A stretch of 64,000 nt of DNA, taken from contig NZ_VWSF01000002.1 of NCBI RefSeq assembly GCF_008629685.1, positions 186,001 through 250,000 on the forward strand, in the 5' to 3' direction. The notes under the pieces are model-generated. The model had not been told where the DNA came from. It worked only from the letters and a program-made list of their open reading frames with translations, and searched no databases. Below, piece by piece: positions 34,870-42,673 of this stretch; position 1 is the first letter of the stretch; each line of letters opens with the position of its first letter. The stretch is from Adhaeribacter rhizoryzae (GTDB lineage Bacteria; Bacteroidota; Bacteroidia; Cytophagales; Hymenobacteraceae). Made by a program: the position numbers and the translations under genes.

Positions 34870-35547
34870 CTATTCTTGCAGTAAATCGGGCCGGCGCTGG
34901 CGGGTGCGTTCTACGGCTTGTTCAAAACGCCATTGCTCTACTTTGGGCGTATGGCCCGAAAGTAAAATATCGGGCACCTTCAGGCCTTCGTACTCGGCGG
35001 GGCGGGTATAAACCGGTGGGGCCAGCAAACCATCCTGAAAGGAATCGGTCAGAGCCGAAGACTCGTCGTTTAGTACACCCGGAATTATACGAATAATGGC
35101 ATCGGTCAATACGGCGGCTCCTAGTTCGCCACCCGATAATACGTAATCGCCAATGCTGATCTCGTGGGTAATATATTTCTGCCGGACGCGTTCATCTACA
35201 CCTTTGTAGTGCCCACACAAAATTATAACGTTTTGCAGCAACGATAAGCGATTTACCAAAGGTTGCCGCAAGGTTTCGCCGTCGGGGGTCATGTAAATAA
35301 CCGCATCATAAGCGCGCTCGGCCTGTAAATTGTCGATGCATTTGGCAATGGGCTCAATCATCATGACCATGCCGGCGCCGCCACCAAAAGCGTAATCATC
35401 TACCTGGCCGTATTTGTTTATGGCAAATTTGCGGAGATCGTGGATGTGAATCTCTACCAATCCTTTGTTCTGAGCCCGCTTTAAAATTGAATGACTAAAA
35501 GGACTAACAAGTAAATCCGGCTGAACGCTGATAATATCAAACCGCAT
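34870..35547 (-). CDS. trmD: tRNA (guanine-N1-)-methyltransferase
   Basis: Methylates G37 of tRNAs at N1 using SAM, preventing frameshifting. I start at the ATG at 35547 ([13 protein letters not shown], 225 residues), which matches the conserved N-terminus and overlaps the rimM stop by 11 bases. The trefoil-knot SAM site is clear: [13 protein letters not shown] near 113-125 and [17 protein letters not shown] near 133-149. The catalytic Asp is in [10 protein letters not shown] near 170. Part of the rpsP-rimM-trmD operon. Confidence 0.97.
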   Translation of the reverse strand: MRFDIISVQPDLLVSPFSHSILKRAQNKGLVEIHIHDLRKFAINKYGQVDDYAFGGGAGMVMMIEPIAKCIDNLQAERAYDAVIYMTPDGETLRQPLVNRLSLLQNVIILCGHYKGVDERVRQKYITHEISIGDYVLSGGELGAAVLTDAIIRIIPGVLNDESSALTDSFQDGLLAPPVYTRPAEYEGLKVPDILLSGHTPKVEQWRFEQAVERTRQRRPDLLQE

Positions 35548-36124
35548 CTTTTTCTTCCTCGTCACTGTCGCGATCCTCGTCGGCCTCCGGACCAGTAGGG
35601 TTGGTGTAAATATCTACGAGGCCTTCGGGCAGGTTTACAAAAAGTTTCTGTGCCGCTTTATCAGCCCGTAAAATTAATTCGTCCTGAACCGGAATTAATA
35701 CTTCTACGCCCTGATAATCCATGGCCATGAGGTCTTGGTAAGGCATTTCGTAAATTTCCCGGATGGTACCCAACTCGCCCAGCTGTTCATCTACCACGGT
35801 ATACCCAATAACTTCGTGAAAATAAAATTGGTCTTCGTCGAGTTCGGGTAGTTGGTCGAGGGGCAGGTATAAGGCAATATTTTTCAGCTTTTCGGCTTCC
35901 ACAATCGAATCCACATCTTCGAACTTGATAATAATGCGGCCGTTGGGTTGTATGTCGAGGGCATCAATAAAAAAAGGAACCAGTTTTCCGCTTAATTGCA
36001 GAAAAACTGATTCCAATTCTTCGTAATCTTCCGGGTAGTCTACGTCAAAAAAGGCAACTACCTGGCCTTTTACGCCATGCGTCCTGACGATGTAGCCTAA
36101 ATGGTAGCAAGCGTCAATATTCAT
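35537..36124 (-). CDS. rimM: 16S rRNA processing protein RimM
   Basis: Assembly factor that matures the 30S head domain and binds ribosomal protein S19. 195 residues: the N-terminal RimM beta-barrel has [16 protein letters not shown] at 7-22, and the C-terminal PRC-barrel covers about 95-172 ([28 protein letters not shown]). The last 20 residues are a very acidic tail ([13 protein letters not shown]) that is not part of the core fold. It lies 14 bases after rpsP and overlaps trmD, the usual gene order. Confidence 0.95.
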   Translation of the reverse strand: MNIDACYHLGYIVRTHGVKGQVVAFFDVDYPEDYEELESVFLQLSGKLVPFFIDALDIQPNGRIIIKFEDVDSIVEAEKLKNIALYLPLDQLPELDEDQFYFHEVIGYTVVDEQLGELGTIREIYEMPYQDLMAMDYQGVEVLIPVQDELILRADKAAQKLFVNLPEGLVDIYTNPTGPEADEDRDSDEEEKDAV

Positions 36125-36138
36125 GGCTCGTAATTTTA

Positions 36139-36684
36139 TTAAGCCTGGGCTTCTTCAGCAGGAGCAGCCGCTTCACCAGCGTCAGCAGCAGGTGCTTCTT
36201 CGGCAGGAGCAGCCGCTTTTGCAGCTTCTTCAGCGCGTTTGCGTAAAGCTTCGGCGCGGGCTTCGTTTACTTTTTGTTCGGCGGCAAAAGCAGCTTTGGC
36301 AGCATCAGAACGCTGCTGGCTTAACTGATCGCGTTTGCCCTGGATTTTAGAGTCTTTTTCTTCTTTCCAGTCGTTAAACTTGGTATCGGCTTGCTCTTGG
36401 GTAATGGCACCTTTGGCTACACCAATTTGTAAGTGTTTCTTGTACAAAATGCCTCTGTAAGACAACATAGCCTTAACGGTATCGGTTGGCTGGGCACCTT
36501 TCATTACCCATTCAAAAGCCTTCTGCTCATCAAAAAGAATAGAAGCAGGGTTGGTGTTAGGGTTGTAAGTACCTAATTTCTGAATAAAGCGACCATCACG
36601 TGGTGCTCTTGAGTCGGCTACTACGATATCGTACATAGCAGCTTTTTTGCGGCCTCTGCGGGCCAGTCTGATTTTAACAGGCAT
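36139..36684 (-). CDS. rpsP: 30S ribosomal protein S16 with long Ala/Glu-rich C-terminal extension
   Basis: The N-terminal 80 residues are ordinary S16: VKIRLARRGRKKAAMYDIVVADSR at 3-26, IQKLGTYNPNT near 34 and AQPTDTVKAMLSYRG near 64. The protein continues to 181 residues, about twice the typical bacterial length. The tail is charged and helical (KFNDWKEEKDSKIQGKRD) and then Ala/Glu-rich (AEEAAKAAAPAEEAPAAD). Such tails are known in Bacteroidota S16. First gene of the rpsP-rimM-trmD operon, with a promoter box at 36736-36743. Confidence 0.96.
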   Translation of the reverse strand: MPVKIRLARRGRKKAAMYDIVVADSRAPRDGRFIQKLGTYNPNTNPASILFDEQKAFEWVMKGAQPTDTVKAMLSYRGILYKKHLQIGVAKGAITQEQADTKFNDWKEEKDSKIQGKRDQLSQQRSDAAKAAFAAEQKVNEARAEALRKRAEEAAKAAAPAEEAPAADAGEAAAPAEEAQA

Positions 36685-36705
36685 ATTAAATAACTTTTGT
36701 TACGC

Positions 36706-36743
36706 GACGGAACCCGTCCGTCTTTTTTGAGCCTGCAAAACTA
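36706..36743 (-). promoter_or_regulatory. rpsP promoter box and leader hairpin
   Basis: On the minus strand TAGTTTTG (36743-36736) fits the -7 consensus. The predicted leader then contains a perfect hairpin, GACGGA / TCCGTC with a CGGGT loop, 22 bases before the rpsP ATG. It could be a structure for autogenous control, as with other ribosomal protein operons; that is inference. Confidence 0.45.
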
Positions 36744-36796
36744 GTTATTTTTTTTGAATAAGTAAATTAATTTGAGGTATTTAATAATAGGAGAGT

Positions 36797-38287
36797 TTAA
36801 GGAATTTTAATCAGCCGAAGTTGAACAGAAGATTTTTGGGCTTTTCTCTGGTTAGCCAGTGTTTGGGTATAGCTTAAACCGGTAAATTCAGAATGATCGA
36901 GGTAAAGCAACGGCGATAGCAAGGTAGGTTCGGGCCAATCTTTTTCGGTCTTAATTTTTTCTAAACCCGCAAATTGCTGCACGTTGGTAATTTTGTAATA
37001 ATCATCTAACAAAACATGCGTAAAGCCGGCCTGCTTTAACGCCGGTAATTCTTTTTCCGAAAATATAATCTTTGTCTCAATTGCTTTACCGGTTGTATGC
37101 GGCACAATATTTAACCCAACCGTAGTAACAACTTTAGCAATATTATTTTCTTCTAAATATTTTACCACCGCCGGATAGTTGGTAGGAGCGTACAGGTAAA
37201 TATTTTTATTCAGTTGATATACCTGGTAACTTATGCCGGAAAATAAGATGACTAGAATTACCCACCGCTTAGGAATAATATAGTTTAAAACCAGGTAAGT
37301 GAGGGCGTAGAATAAGCCATACACAAACATTAACCCGCGCGGCGCTTTCACCAGCAGTTGCATCCCAAGCAAGTACAGATAACTAATAATAAATAAAAAC
37401 TGATAAATATTAAGCTTTTGGCCCTTAAAAGAAAATAGTTGCTGCCGGTACAAAAACGGAAATAAAAATAGCGCGGGCAGCAATACCGGCCATTCAAAAT
37501 CTAATAAGTAGCGGCCGTAATATTCCCAATCCAGGTTAAACCTGCCGGTGCGTAAAGCCGGAGTGGGGCGCGTAAAATGGTTAATGCTTACGATAGTGGC
37601 CGGAAACTGATAAAACGGTTTATTTACCAAAACAGCTATTAAGCCAAAAAGTACAAACGGGGCCAGAATAATCAGGGCTAGCTTCAGCAGTAATTTAGGA
37701 GATAATACTTTGTCTCGCTGAAACAGCTCTATCAGTAAAATAATGGGAAACACCAGCAATAACTTGTAATTAATGGTTAAACCTAATGCTAACCAGGCGG
37801 CAGCCTTTAGAAAAGCGTGCGCTGATTTATGGTGCAAACGCCGGTAATATTGCTCCAGCATCAGCATAAATAAAAATATACTAATAGATTCGGTGGCAAA
37901 ATTACGGCCGGTGCTTACCGCAAAAACCGACAGGCCAAATATTAAACCGGTCAGGAAAGCCTCGGGCAAAGGAACAGCTAAATGTTGCCGCATAAACCGA
38001 ATAAGCAACAATACCGCGCCCACATTAAAAAGGCTGTTCAGCAAAATATACCCTAGTACGCCTTTCAGAAAAGGTGTAAAAACGGCGTATAACAAGAAAA
38101 AACCGGGACTAGCGTGGTGAAATAAATGTTTAAAATTACCCTGGCCCAGTTCCTGCACAATTTGCCAGCTCCGGATAGAATCATAATCGGTAAGGCCTAT
38201 CTGGGGCAAAAGATAAAATCGGGCTGCCAAACAAATAAAGGCTGTTAGCAAATAATACAGACTTTCTAATTTATGCTGGTCCGGCAT
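36797..38287 (-). CDS. Multi-pass membrane glycosyltransferase (GT-C fold)
   Basis: About 12 hydrophobic segments in 496 residues (start at the ATG at 38287). The first extramembrane loop has IGLTDYDSIRSW, matching the Asp-containing loop-1 motif of GT-C enzymes that use polyprenyl-phosphate sugars (ArnT/PMT-like). After the last membrane helix (about 370) a soluble extracytoplasmic domain of some 120 residues follows (KYLEENNIAKVVTTVGLN). Probable role: adding a sugar to a lipid, glycan or protein on the outer face of the inner membrane. It stands alone; acceptor unknown. Confidence 0.78.
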   Translation of the reverse strand: MPDQHKLESLYYLLTAFICLAARFYLLPQIGLTDYDSIRSWQIVQELGQGNFKHLFHHASPGFFLLYAVFTPFLKGVLGYILLNSLFNVGAVLLLIRFMRQHLAVPLPEAFLTGLIFGLSVFAVSTGRNFATESISIFLFMLMLEQYYRRLHHKSAHAFLKAAAWLALGLTINYKLLLVFPIILLIELFQRDKVLSPKLLLKLALIILAPFVLFGLIAVLVNKPFYQFPATIVSINHFTRPTPALRTGRFNLDWEYYGRYLLDFEWPVLLPALFLFPFLYRQQLFSFKGQKLNIYQFLFIISYLYLLGMQLLVKAPRGLMFVYGLFYALTYLVLNYIIPKRWVILVILFSGISYQVYQLNKNIYLYAPTNYPAVVKYLEENNIAKVVTTVGLNIVPHTTGKAIETKIIFSEKELPALKQAGFTHVLLDDYYKITNVQQFAGLEKIKTEKDWPEPTLLSPLLYLDHSEFTGLSYTQTLANQRKAQKSSVQLRLIKIP

Positions 38288-38356
38288 CTTGTAGCGTAAA
38301 GCTCTATTCAATTATTTTCAGAAAACAAATATGCGGCTTTCAGATTGTATAAAACA

Positions 38357-38386
38357 AAAAAGTCTCCCGGTTAACGGGAGACTTTT
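38357..38386. terminator. Terminator after the desaturase gene
   Basis: A perfect 12-bp stem (AAAAGTCTCCCG with CGGGAGACTTTT) with a five-base loop, 22 bases past the desaturase stop on the minus strand. Confidence 0.9.
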
Positions 38387-38407
38387 AAATAATATCTATT
38401 TATGAAC

Positions 38408-39142
38408 TTAGGCCCGTACTTTTTTCAGGCGAATAATCCGGAGTTTATCCAGCGTCCAGATTACAGGGTAAGTAGGGTCTACTTCCCACCATTTTACGCC
38501 AAAGTTAACCCGGTTAGGCAATTTATGGTGATTGTTCTGAAATAATTCGCCACCGGTTAAAAAATCGAAAAACAAAGAATTACGCGATTTATCGTGGTTA
38601 TCGAAGTTCTGGTAACCGTATTTGTGGCCGCTCCAGTTTACAATAGCCCCGTGTAGCGGGCCCATCAGGAAGTGAAAAGGTAATAGCAAGAACATCCACC
38701 ACTGGGTAGCAAAAGCAATGTAAAACAATACATAAGCGGTACCCCATAACACCCGCGACATCCAGGTATCGCCAAAATTCTCAACGGCTGTCCAAAGCGG
38801 GTAATTGCCTTCAAAACGGGCTTCCGGCTCTACCCGACGGTTTAGTACATCGTTGTAAATATCTTTGGTCTTCCACATCATGGTAAACGCATTATTAGAG
38901 AAATGCGGCGAATGCGGATCACGTTCGGTATCGCTGAAAGCGTGGTGCATGCGGTGCAAAACAGCGTAAGCCCGCGGCGATAAAAATGAAGAACCCTGGG
39001 CAATGTAGGTCAGCAGGAAAAAGAAACGCTCCCAAAATCTATTCATAGTAAACATTTTATGGGCGGCGTAGCGGTGCAGGTAAAAGGTTTGCACAAAAAG
39101 GGAGAGGTACCAGTGGGCAACAAAAAATATTAGGACAGGCAT
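38408..39142 (-). CDS. Acyl-CoA / fatty acid desaturase
   Basis: Membrane di-iron enzyme that introduces a double bond in acyl chains, tuning membrane fluidity. 244 residues. The three His boxes are present: HRYAAH at 23-28, HRMHH at 63-67 and NNHHK near 206-210, with an extra SGHKYG segment between. Hydrophobic segments near 1-20, 38-50, 130-160 fit the four-helix topology. Its size and boxes point to the delta-9 stearoyl-CoA desaturase-like group. A single gene with its own terminator. Confidence 0.92.
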   Translation of the reverse strand: MPVLIFFVAHWYLSLFVQTFYLHRYAAHKMFTMNRFWERFFFLLTYIAQGSSFLSPRAYAVLHRMHHAFSDTERDPHSPHFSNNAFTMMWKTKDIYNDVLNRRVEPEARFEGNYPLWTAVENFGDTWMSRVLWGTAYVLFYIAFATQWWMFLLLPFHFLMGPLHGAIVNWSGHKYGYQNFDNHDKSRNSLFFDFLTGGELFQNNHHKLPNRVNFGVKWWEVDPTYPVIWTLDKLRIIRLKKVRA

Positions 39143-39304
39143 TGGCAGTTAGTATTTTTATGATTTTAAATAATCCGGGTTAAACAAACTAAGGCTGAGA
39201 TTAAAACAGCGATTAGGTTATTTAGTTCACAAAATTACTATATACAGACTTAATCGTTGCAAGTATTCTTTAAAAATTCTGTAAAACTGATGGATATCAT
39301 CTTT

Positions 39305-40018
39305 TTAGCCTAAACCAGCCGCCAACTTCCGGAACGGCTGCCAGATAGCATTTTCGGGTAACGGCGCTGTTAATTGCACTAAAGTTTTTTGGGTAGGATG
39401 TTCGAACTGCAATTGGTAAGCGTGCAGGCCAATGCTTTTATCGGGTAGCGGCGTTTTGGCACCGTACTTAAGATCGCCGAGGAGCGGACAGCCTTGCGAA
39501 GCCAGTTGCACGCGTATTTGGTGCGGCCGACCGGTTACGGGGTTTACTTGTAATAAATAATATTCCTGTTCTTGCCCCAGCAACTGGTAACTTAATTCCG
39601 ATTGTAAACCACCTTTATTACCGTTAGGAAAGGCTTTGGTAATATTGCGGGCTTCATCCTTTACCAACCAATGCACCAAGCGGGCTACATCCTGGGGCGG
39701 TTTTTGGCCAGTAATAGCCAGGTAGGTTTTCTTAATTTTATCGGTCCGGAACAGTTCGTTCATCCGGGTTAAGGCCTTGGAAGTTTTGGCTAGTAATACC
39801 AGCCCGCTAACCGGCCGGTCCAGGCGGTGCACCACGCCCATAAAAACATTGCCGGGTTTGTGGTATTTTTCTTTTAAATATTCTTTGGCTAACTCCGATA
39901 AAGGCTTGTCGCCGGTTTCATCGCCCTGCACCAAAATACCCGCCGGCTTATTTATAACCAGCAAGTGATTATCTTCATAAACTACATGCCTGTTCTGGAT
40001 TGCAAAACTATTTTTCAT
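39305..40018 (-). CDS. RluA family RNA pseudouridine synthase
   Basis: Isomerises uridine in rRNA or tRNA. The ATG at 40018 (MKNSFAIQNRHVVYEDNHLL) gives 237 residues without an S4 domain. The catalytic Asp is in VHRLDRPVSGLVLLAKT near 58-74. Other family segments: LLVINKPAGILVQ near 19-31 and TGRPHQIRVQLA near 155-166. It follows panB on the minus strand with a gap of about 80 bases that contains heptad repeats. Target site cannot be told from the sequence. Confidence 0.93.
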   Translation of the reverse strand: MKNSFAIQNRHVVYEDNHLLVINKPAGILVQGDETGDKPLSELAKEYLKEKYHKPGNVFMGVVHRLDRPVSGLVLLAKTSKALTRMNELFRTDKIKKTYLAITGQKPPQDVARLVHWLVKDEARNITKAFPNGNKGGLQSELSYQLLGQEQEYYLLQVNPVTGRPHQIRVQLASQGCPLLGDLKYGAKTPLPDKSIGLHAYQLQFEHPTQKTLVQLTAPLPENAIWQPFRKLAAGLG

Positions 40019-40068
40019 TCGTTTTAGCCGGTAACTATTAGCTACAAGCAATTTTTCAAGTGAGTTTT

Positions 40069-40103
40069 AACAATCAACCATCAACAATTAACAATTAACA
40101 ATT
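40069..40103. repeat. Heptad repeat array at the panB stop codon
   Basis: Consecutive heptads AACAATC, AACCATC and three AACAATT end inside the panB stop codon (40102-40104). The period and the position at a stop codon match the array at 24429-24524. Confidence 0.75.
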
Positions 40104-40920
40104 AATAAGCCTCTTCGTCGGTTGGGAAATCTTTGGTTTTTACGTCGTGCACGTAGTTGGTAACAGCGTTGGTCATTATTTCATGCAGGTCGGCGTAGCG
40201 GCGCAGAAACCGGGGCTTAAATTCTTTGGTAATACCTAATAAATCATGGGTTACCAGTACCTGGCCATCAACGTAAGGGCCGGCACCAATGCCAATTATT
40301 GGAATTTGCAACGAAGAAGCTACTTTCTGAGCCAAAGCCGACGGTATTTTTTCGAGTACAATAGAAAAGCAACCTATTTCCTGCAGCAACATGGCATCTT
40401 CTACCAATTTATTTGCTTCCTGCTCTTCTTTGGCCCGCACCGTATAGGTGCCAAATTTATAGATCGATTGCGGCGTTAAACCCAAATGGCCCATTACCGG
40501 CACACCGGCACTTAATATTCTAATAACCGATTCTTTTATTTCGCTGCCGCCTTCCATCTTAACGCCGTGCGCACCCGATTCTTTCATTATCCGGATGGCT
40601 GAACGTAAGGCTTCAGAAGAATTACCCTGGTAAGAGCCAAAAGGCAAATCTACTACCACAAAGGCCCGTTTTACCGCCCGCACCACCGAAGAAGCATGGT
40701 AAATCATTTGGTCCAGGGTAATGGGCAGGGTGGTTTCGTGGCCGGCCATTACGTTAGACGCCGAATCGCCCACCAATAACACATCTACACCGGCCCCGTC
40801 CAGAATAGCGGCCATGGAATAATCGTAAGCCGTGAGCATCGATATTTTTTCGCCCCGCTCTTTCATGGCTTGCAATTGGTGGGTGGTAATAATTTTGATG
40901 TCCCGTTTTTGTACAGACAT
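40102..40920 (-). CDS. panB: 3-methyl-2-oxobutanoate hydroxymethyltransferase
   Basis: First step of pantothenate (and hence CoA) synthesis: transfers a hydroxymethyl group from 5,10-methylene-tetrahydrofolate to 2-oxoisovalerate. 272 residues, typical. Diagnostic segments: [26 protein letters not shown] near 28-53 with metal ligand Asp, [10 protein letters not shown] near 90-99, GVKMEGG near 119-125 and [12 protein letters not shown] near 141-152. The acceptor pathway gene panC is not in the window. A terminator-like hairpin 118 bases upstream of the start may form part of its leader. Confidence 0.97.
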   Translation of the reverse strand: MSVQKRDIKIITTHQLQAMKERGEKISMLTAYDYSMAAILDGAGVDVLLVGDSASNVMAGHETTLPITLDQMIYHASSVVRAVKRAFVVVDLPFGSYQGNSSEALRSAIRIMKESGAHGVKMEGGSEIKESVIRILSAGVPVMGHLGLTPQSIYKFGTYTVRAKEEQEANKLVEDAMLLQEIGCFSIVLEKIPSALAQKVASSLQIPIIGIGAGPYVDGQVLVTHDLLGITKEFKPRFLRRYADLHEIMTNAVTNYVHDVKTKDFPTDEEAY

Positions 40921-41037
40921 GCTTTTTGAAATTATGAATTAGAAATAATAAATTATTTAGTACCTGTTATACTGGTAAAAAGAGAAAAAAAGGATTTTCA
41001 AGTACTTAATATTTCTTTAATATTTAAAAATAAAAAT

Positions 41038-41076
41038 GCCGTTATTGATAGCAAAGCTTGCTGGTTAAATAACGGC
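41038..41076 (-). terminator. Terminator-like hairpin upstream of panB (possible attenuator)
   Basis: On the minus strand GCCGTTAT pairs with ATAACGGC around a 23-base loop that holds a smaller AGCAA/TTGCT stem, followed by ATTTTTATTTTTAAA. This is an intrinsic-terminator shape, but no minus-strand gene lies to its right before lptD, which has its own terminator. If the panB promoter lies to its right, it would be a leader attenuator. Confidence 0.5.
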
Positions 41077-41163
41077 GTAATATTAAGGTTTAATTTCTAA
41101 TTTTTAATTTATACCCGCATTGTTTCCGTGTGCAGCAGTGAAAATTTAATGCAACAACTAAAG

Positions 41164-42117
41164 ATGAAATTAACAAAAGCATTGGCGATTAGTAGCATAA
41201 GCATGTTGTGTCTGGCTTGTTCCGGGACCAAAACCCCAACTGCCAGCAACCTAACCCCGGAAGATAAACCAATAATTATCCAGCCCGAAAAATCAGTAAC
41301 CAAAGCTTTGGTGCCAAGTTACGAGCATGCCATGATTACGGCCCCGCTCACTGCGTTTGGTTTTGATGCTTTTTATAAAAAATATACCGATGCTTTTGGT
41401 ATACCAATTATTTCGTCGGAGAAAGTGCCCGATGCTGCGCTGCTTATGGCACGCGATATTGTAAATTATATGCTGGTAAAGCGCATGGATATTCGGACGG
41501 CTTTAATGGAGCGAAAAGCGCGGGTACTCATTATGGCCGAAACCGAAATGGAAACAGATTTACCAGAACGCAGCGATTGGAAAAAACCAACCCGCGATGA
41601 CAAACGCCTGACCCCAGCCGAACGCGAAAATTATGATAAACCCGGCGGTATTGCCAGCATGACCGACCGGGAATATTGGAATAAACGCGCGCGCGGCATG
41701 GGTGGAACCGTTACGTCCTGTGCCGAAGAAAATTTGCTGGGCTACCCCAATACCCGTTATTACGGCGAAAATATTCTGGTACACGAGTTCAGCCACAATA
41801 TTATGGGCGCGCTCCGTACTGCCGATCCAGCCCTTTTTGCCGAAATTGAACCAGCCTACCAGGCCGCTAAAGCCAAAGGCCTCTACAAAGGCCAATACGC
41901 CATAAACACCGTAGCCGAATATTGGGCCGAAGGTAGTCAGTGGTGGTTTTGGTCGAACTACGAATTTTACGATGGAGATACACGGGTACAGTCGCCGGAC
42001 GATTTGCAGGCTTATGATCCCACGCTTTACAAAATATTAGAACGGGTATATGCGGGCCATCATATTCCGGCCGATGTTTATTACAGTCGGAATATCAGGC
42101 CCGCCCGTCGGCCTTAA
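41164..42117 (+). CDS. Putative zincin-type metallopeptidase lipoprotein
   Basis: The ATG at 41164 gives a lipoprotein signal (SISMLCLACSG, lipidated Cys at 19) and 317 residues. A zinc motif HEFSH lies in ENILVHEFSHNIMG near 205-217. A second acidic motif, NTVAEYWAEGSQWWF, near 247-261, could supply the third ligand Glu in gluzincin fashion. Two Cys are present besides the lipidated one. I do not recognise a named family, though the EYWAEGSQWWF pattern recurs in predicted secreted zincins. Probably anchored in the outer or inner membrane facing the periplasm or outside. It lies alone between panB (divergent) and lptD (convergent). Confidence 0.78.
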   Translation: MKLTKALAISSISMLCLACSGTKTPTASNLTPEDKPIIIQPEKSVTKALVPSYEHAMITAPLTAFGFDAFYKKYTDAFGIPIISSEKVPDAALLMARDIVNYMLVKRMDIRTALMERKARVLIMAETEMETDLPERSDWKKPTRDDKRLTPAERENYDKPGGIASMTDREYWNKRARGMGGTVTSCAEENLLGYPNTRYYGENILVHEFSHNIMGALRTADPALFAEIEPAYQAAKAKGLYKGQYAINTVAEYWAEGSQWWFWSNYEFYDGDTRVQSPDDLQAYDPTLYKILERVYAGHHIPADVYYSRNIRPARRP

Positions 42118-42188
42118 GGTAATTAAAGGCCAAATATTTAATTGTTGATACGCAAATATTAAAAAAATATTTTTGAGCAATCCACTGG

Positions 42189-42243
42189 TGTCATTCAGGA
42201 GAAAACTAGTTCGTGTCTTTATAACAGGTTTTCTCCTGAATAG
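42189..42243. repeat. Palindromic element, family A, copy 3
   Basis: Imperfect inverted arms beginning GTCATTCAGGAG and ending CTCCTGAATAGC. It belongs to a 556-base non-coding gap (42118-42673) between convergent genes, which also holds two family B elements and the lptD terminator. Confidence 0.7.
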
Positions 42244-42327
42244 CAATAATTTGCCTTTTTATAGGCTTTTTTCAACCTGACCTTCGTTTTGCATAACGTT
42301 AGTCATTATACTATTATTAAACAGCCC

Positions 42328-42526
42328 TGCGCTTAAGTGTTGGCTACTGGGTCATCCTGAGCTTGTCGAAGGATCTATTACAACCAAATAAAAAGTAGAT
42401 TTAGCTATTTCGACAGGCACAACAGGACCGCTAGATTTTAAGCGCACTACCTAAATAATAATGGTAATATAATGCTGTTATAGATCCTTCGACAAGCTCA
42501 GGATAACTACAATATTTTAAGCGCAA
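42328..42526. repeat. Palindromic elements, family B, copies 1 and 2
   Basis: Copy 1 (42328-42446) runs from TGCGCTTAAG to TTTTAAGCGCA. Inside, GTCATCCTGAGCTTGTCGAA faces TTCGACAGGCACAACAGGAC. Copy 2 (about 42470-42526) carries ATAGATCCTTCGACAAGCTC in the opposite sense and again ends TTTTAAGCGCA. Further copies lie near 50270 and 55737. There is no coding frame. Confidence 0.7.
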
Positions 42527-42554
42527 TATCCAAGTAATATTAGTATTATTAACC

Positions 42555-42612
42555 AAAAAGCCCCATAAAAAAACAGGTTTCGTAAAGTAAACCGCTTTTT
42601 TATGGGGCTTTT
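42555..42612 (-). terminator. Terminator after lptD
   Basis: AAAAGCCCCATAAAAAA and its complement TTTTTTATGGGGCTTTT are separated by about 22 bases. The feet are A/T tracts suited to stopping minus-strand transcription 62 bases past the lptD stop, and possibly plus-strand transcription as well. Confidence 0.8.
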
Positions 42613-42673
42613 GAGTTTTAAAAACTTCGTGCCACTAATTGCTAAACTTAATACTAAACCTAATAAATTAAGC

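Noticed and set aside
36706-36728. Plus-strand terminator (hairpin plus T run) upstream of rpsP
   Set aside because: There is no plus-strand gene to its left within reach; I interpret the hairpin as part of the rpsP leader.
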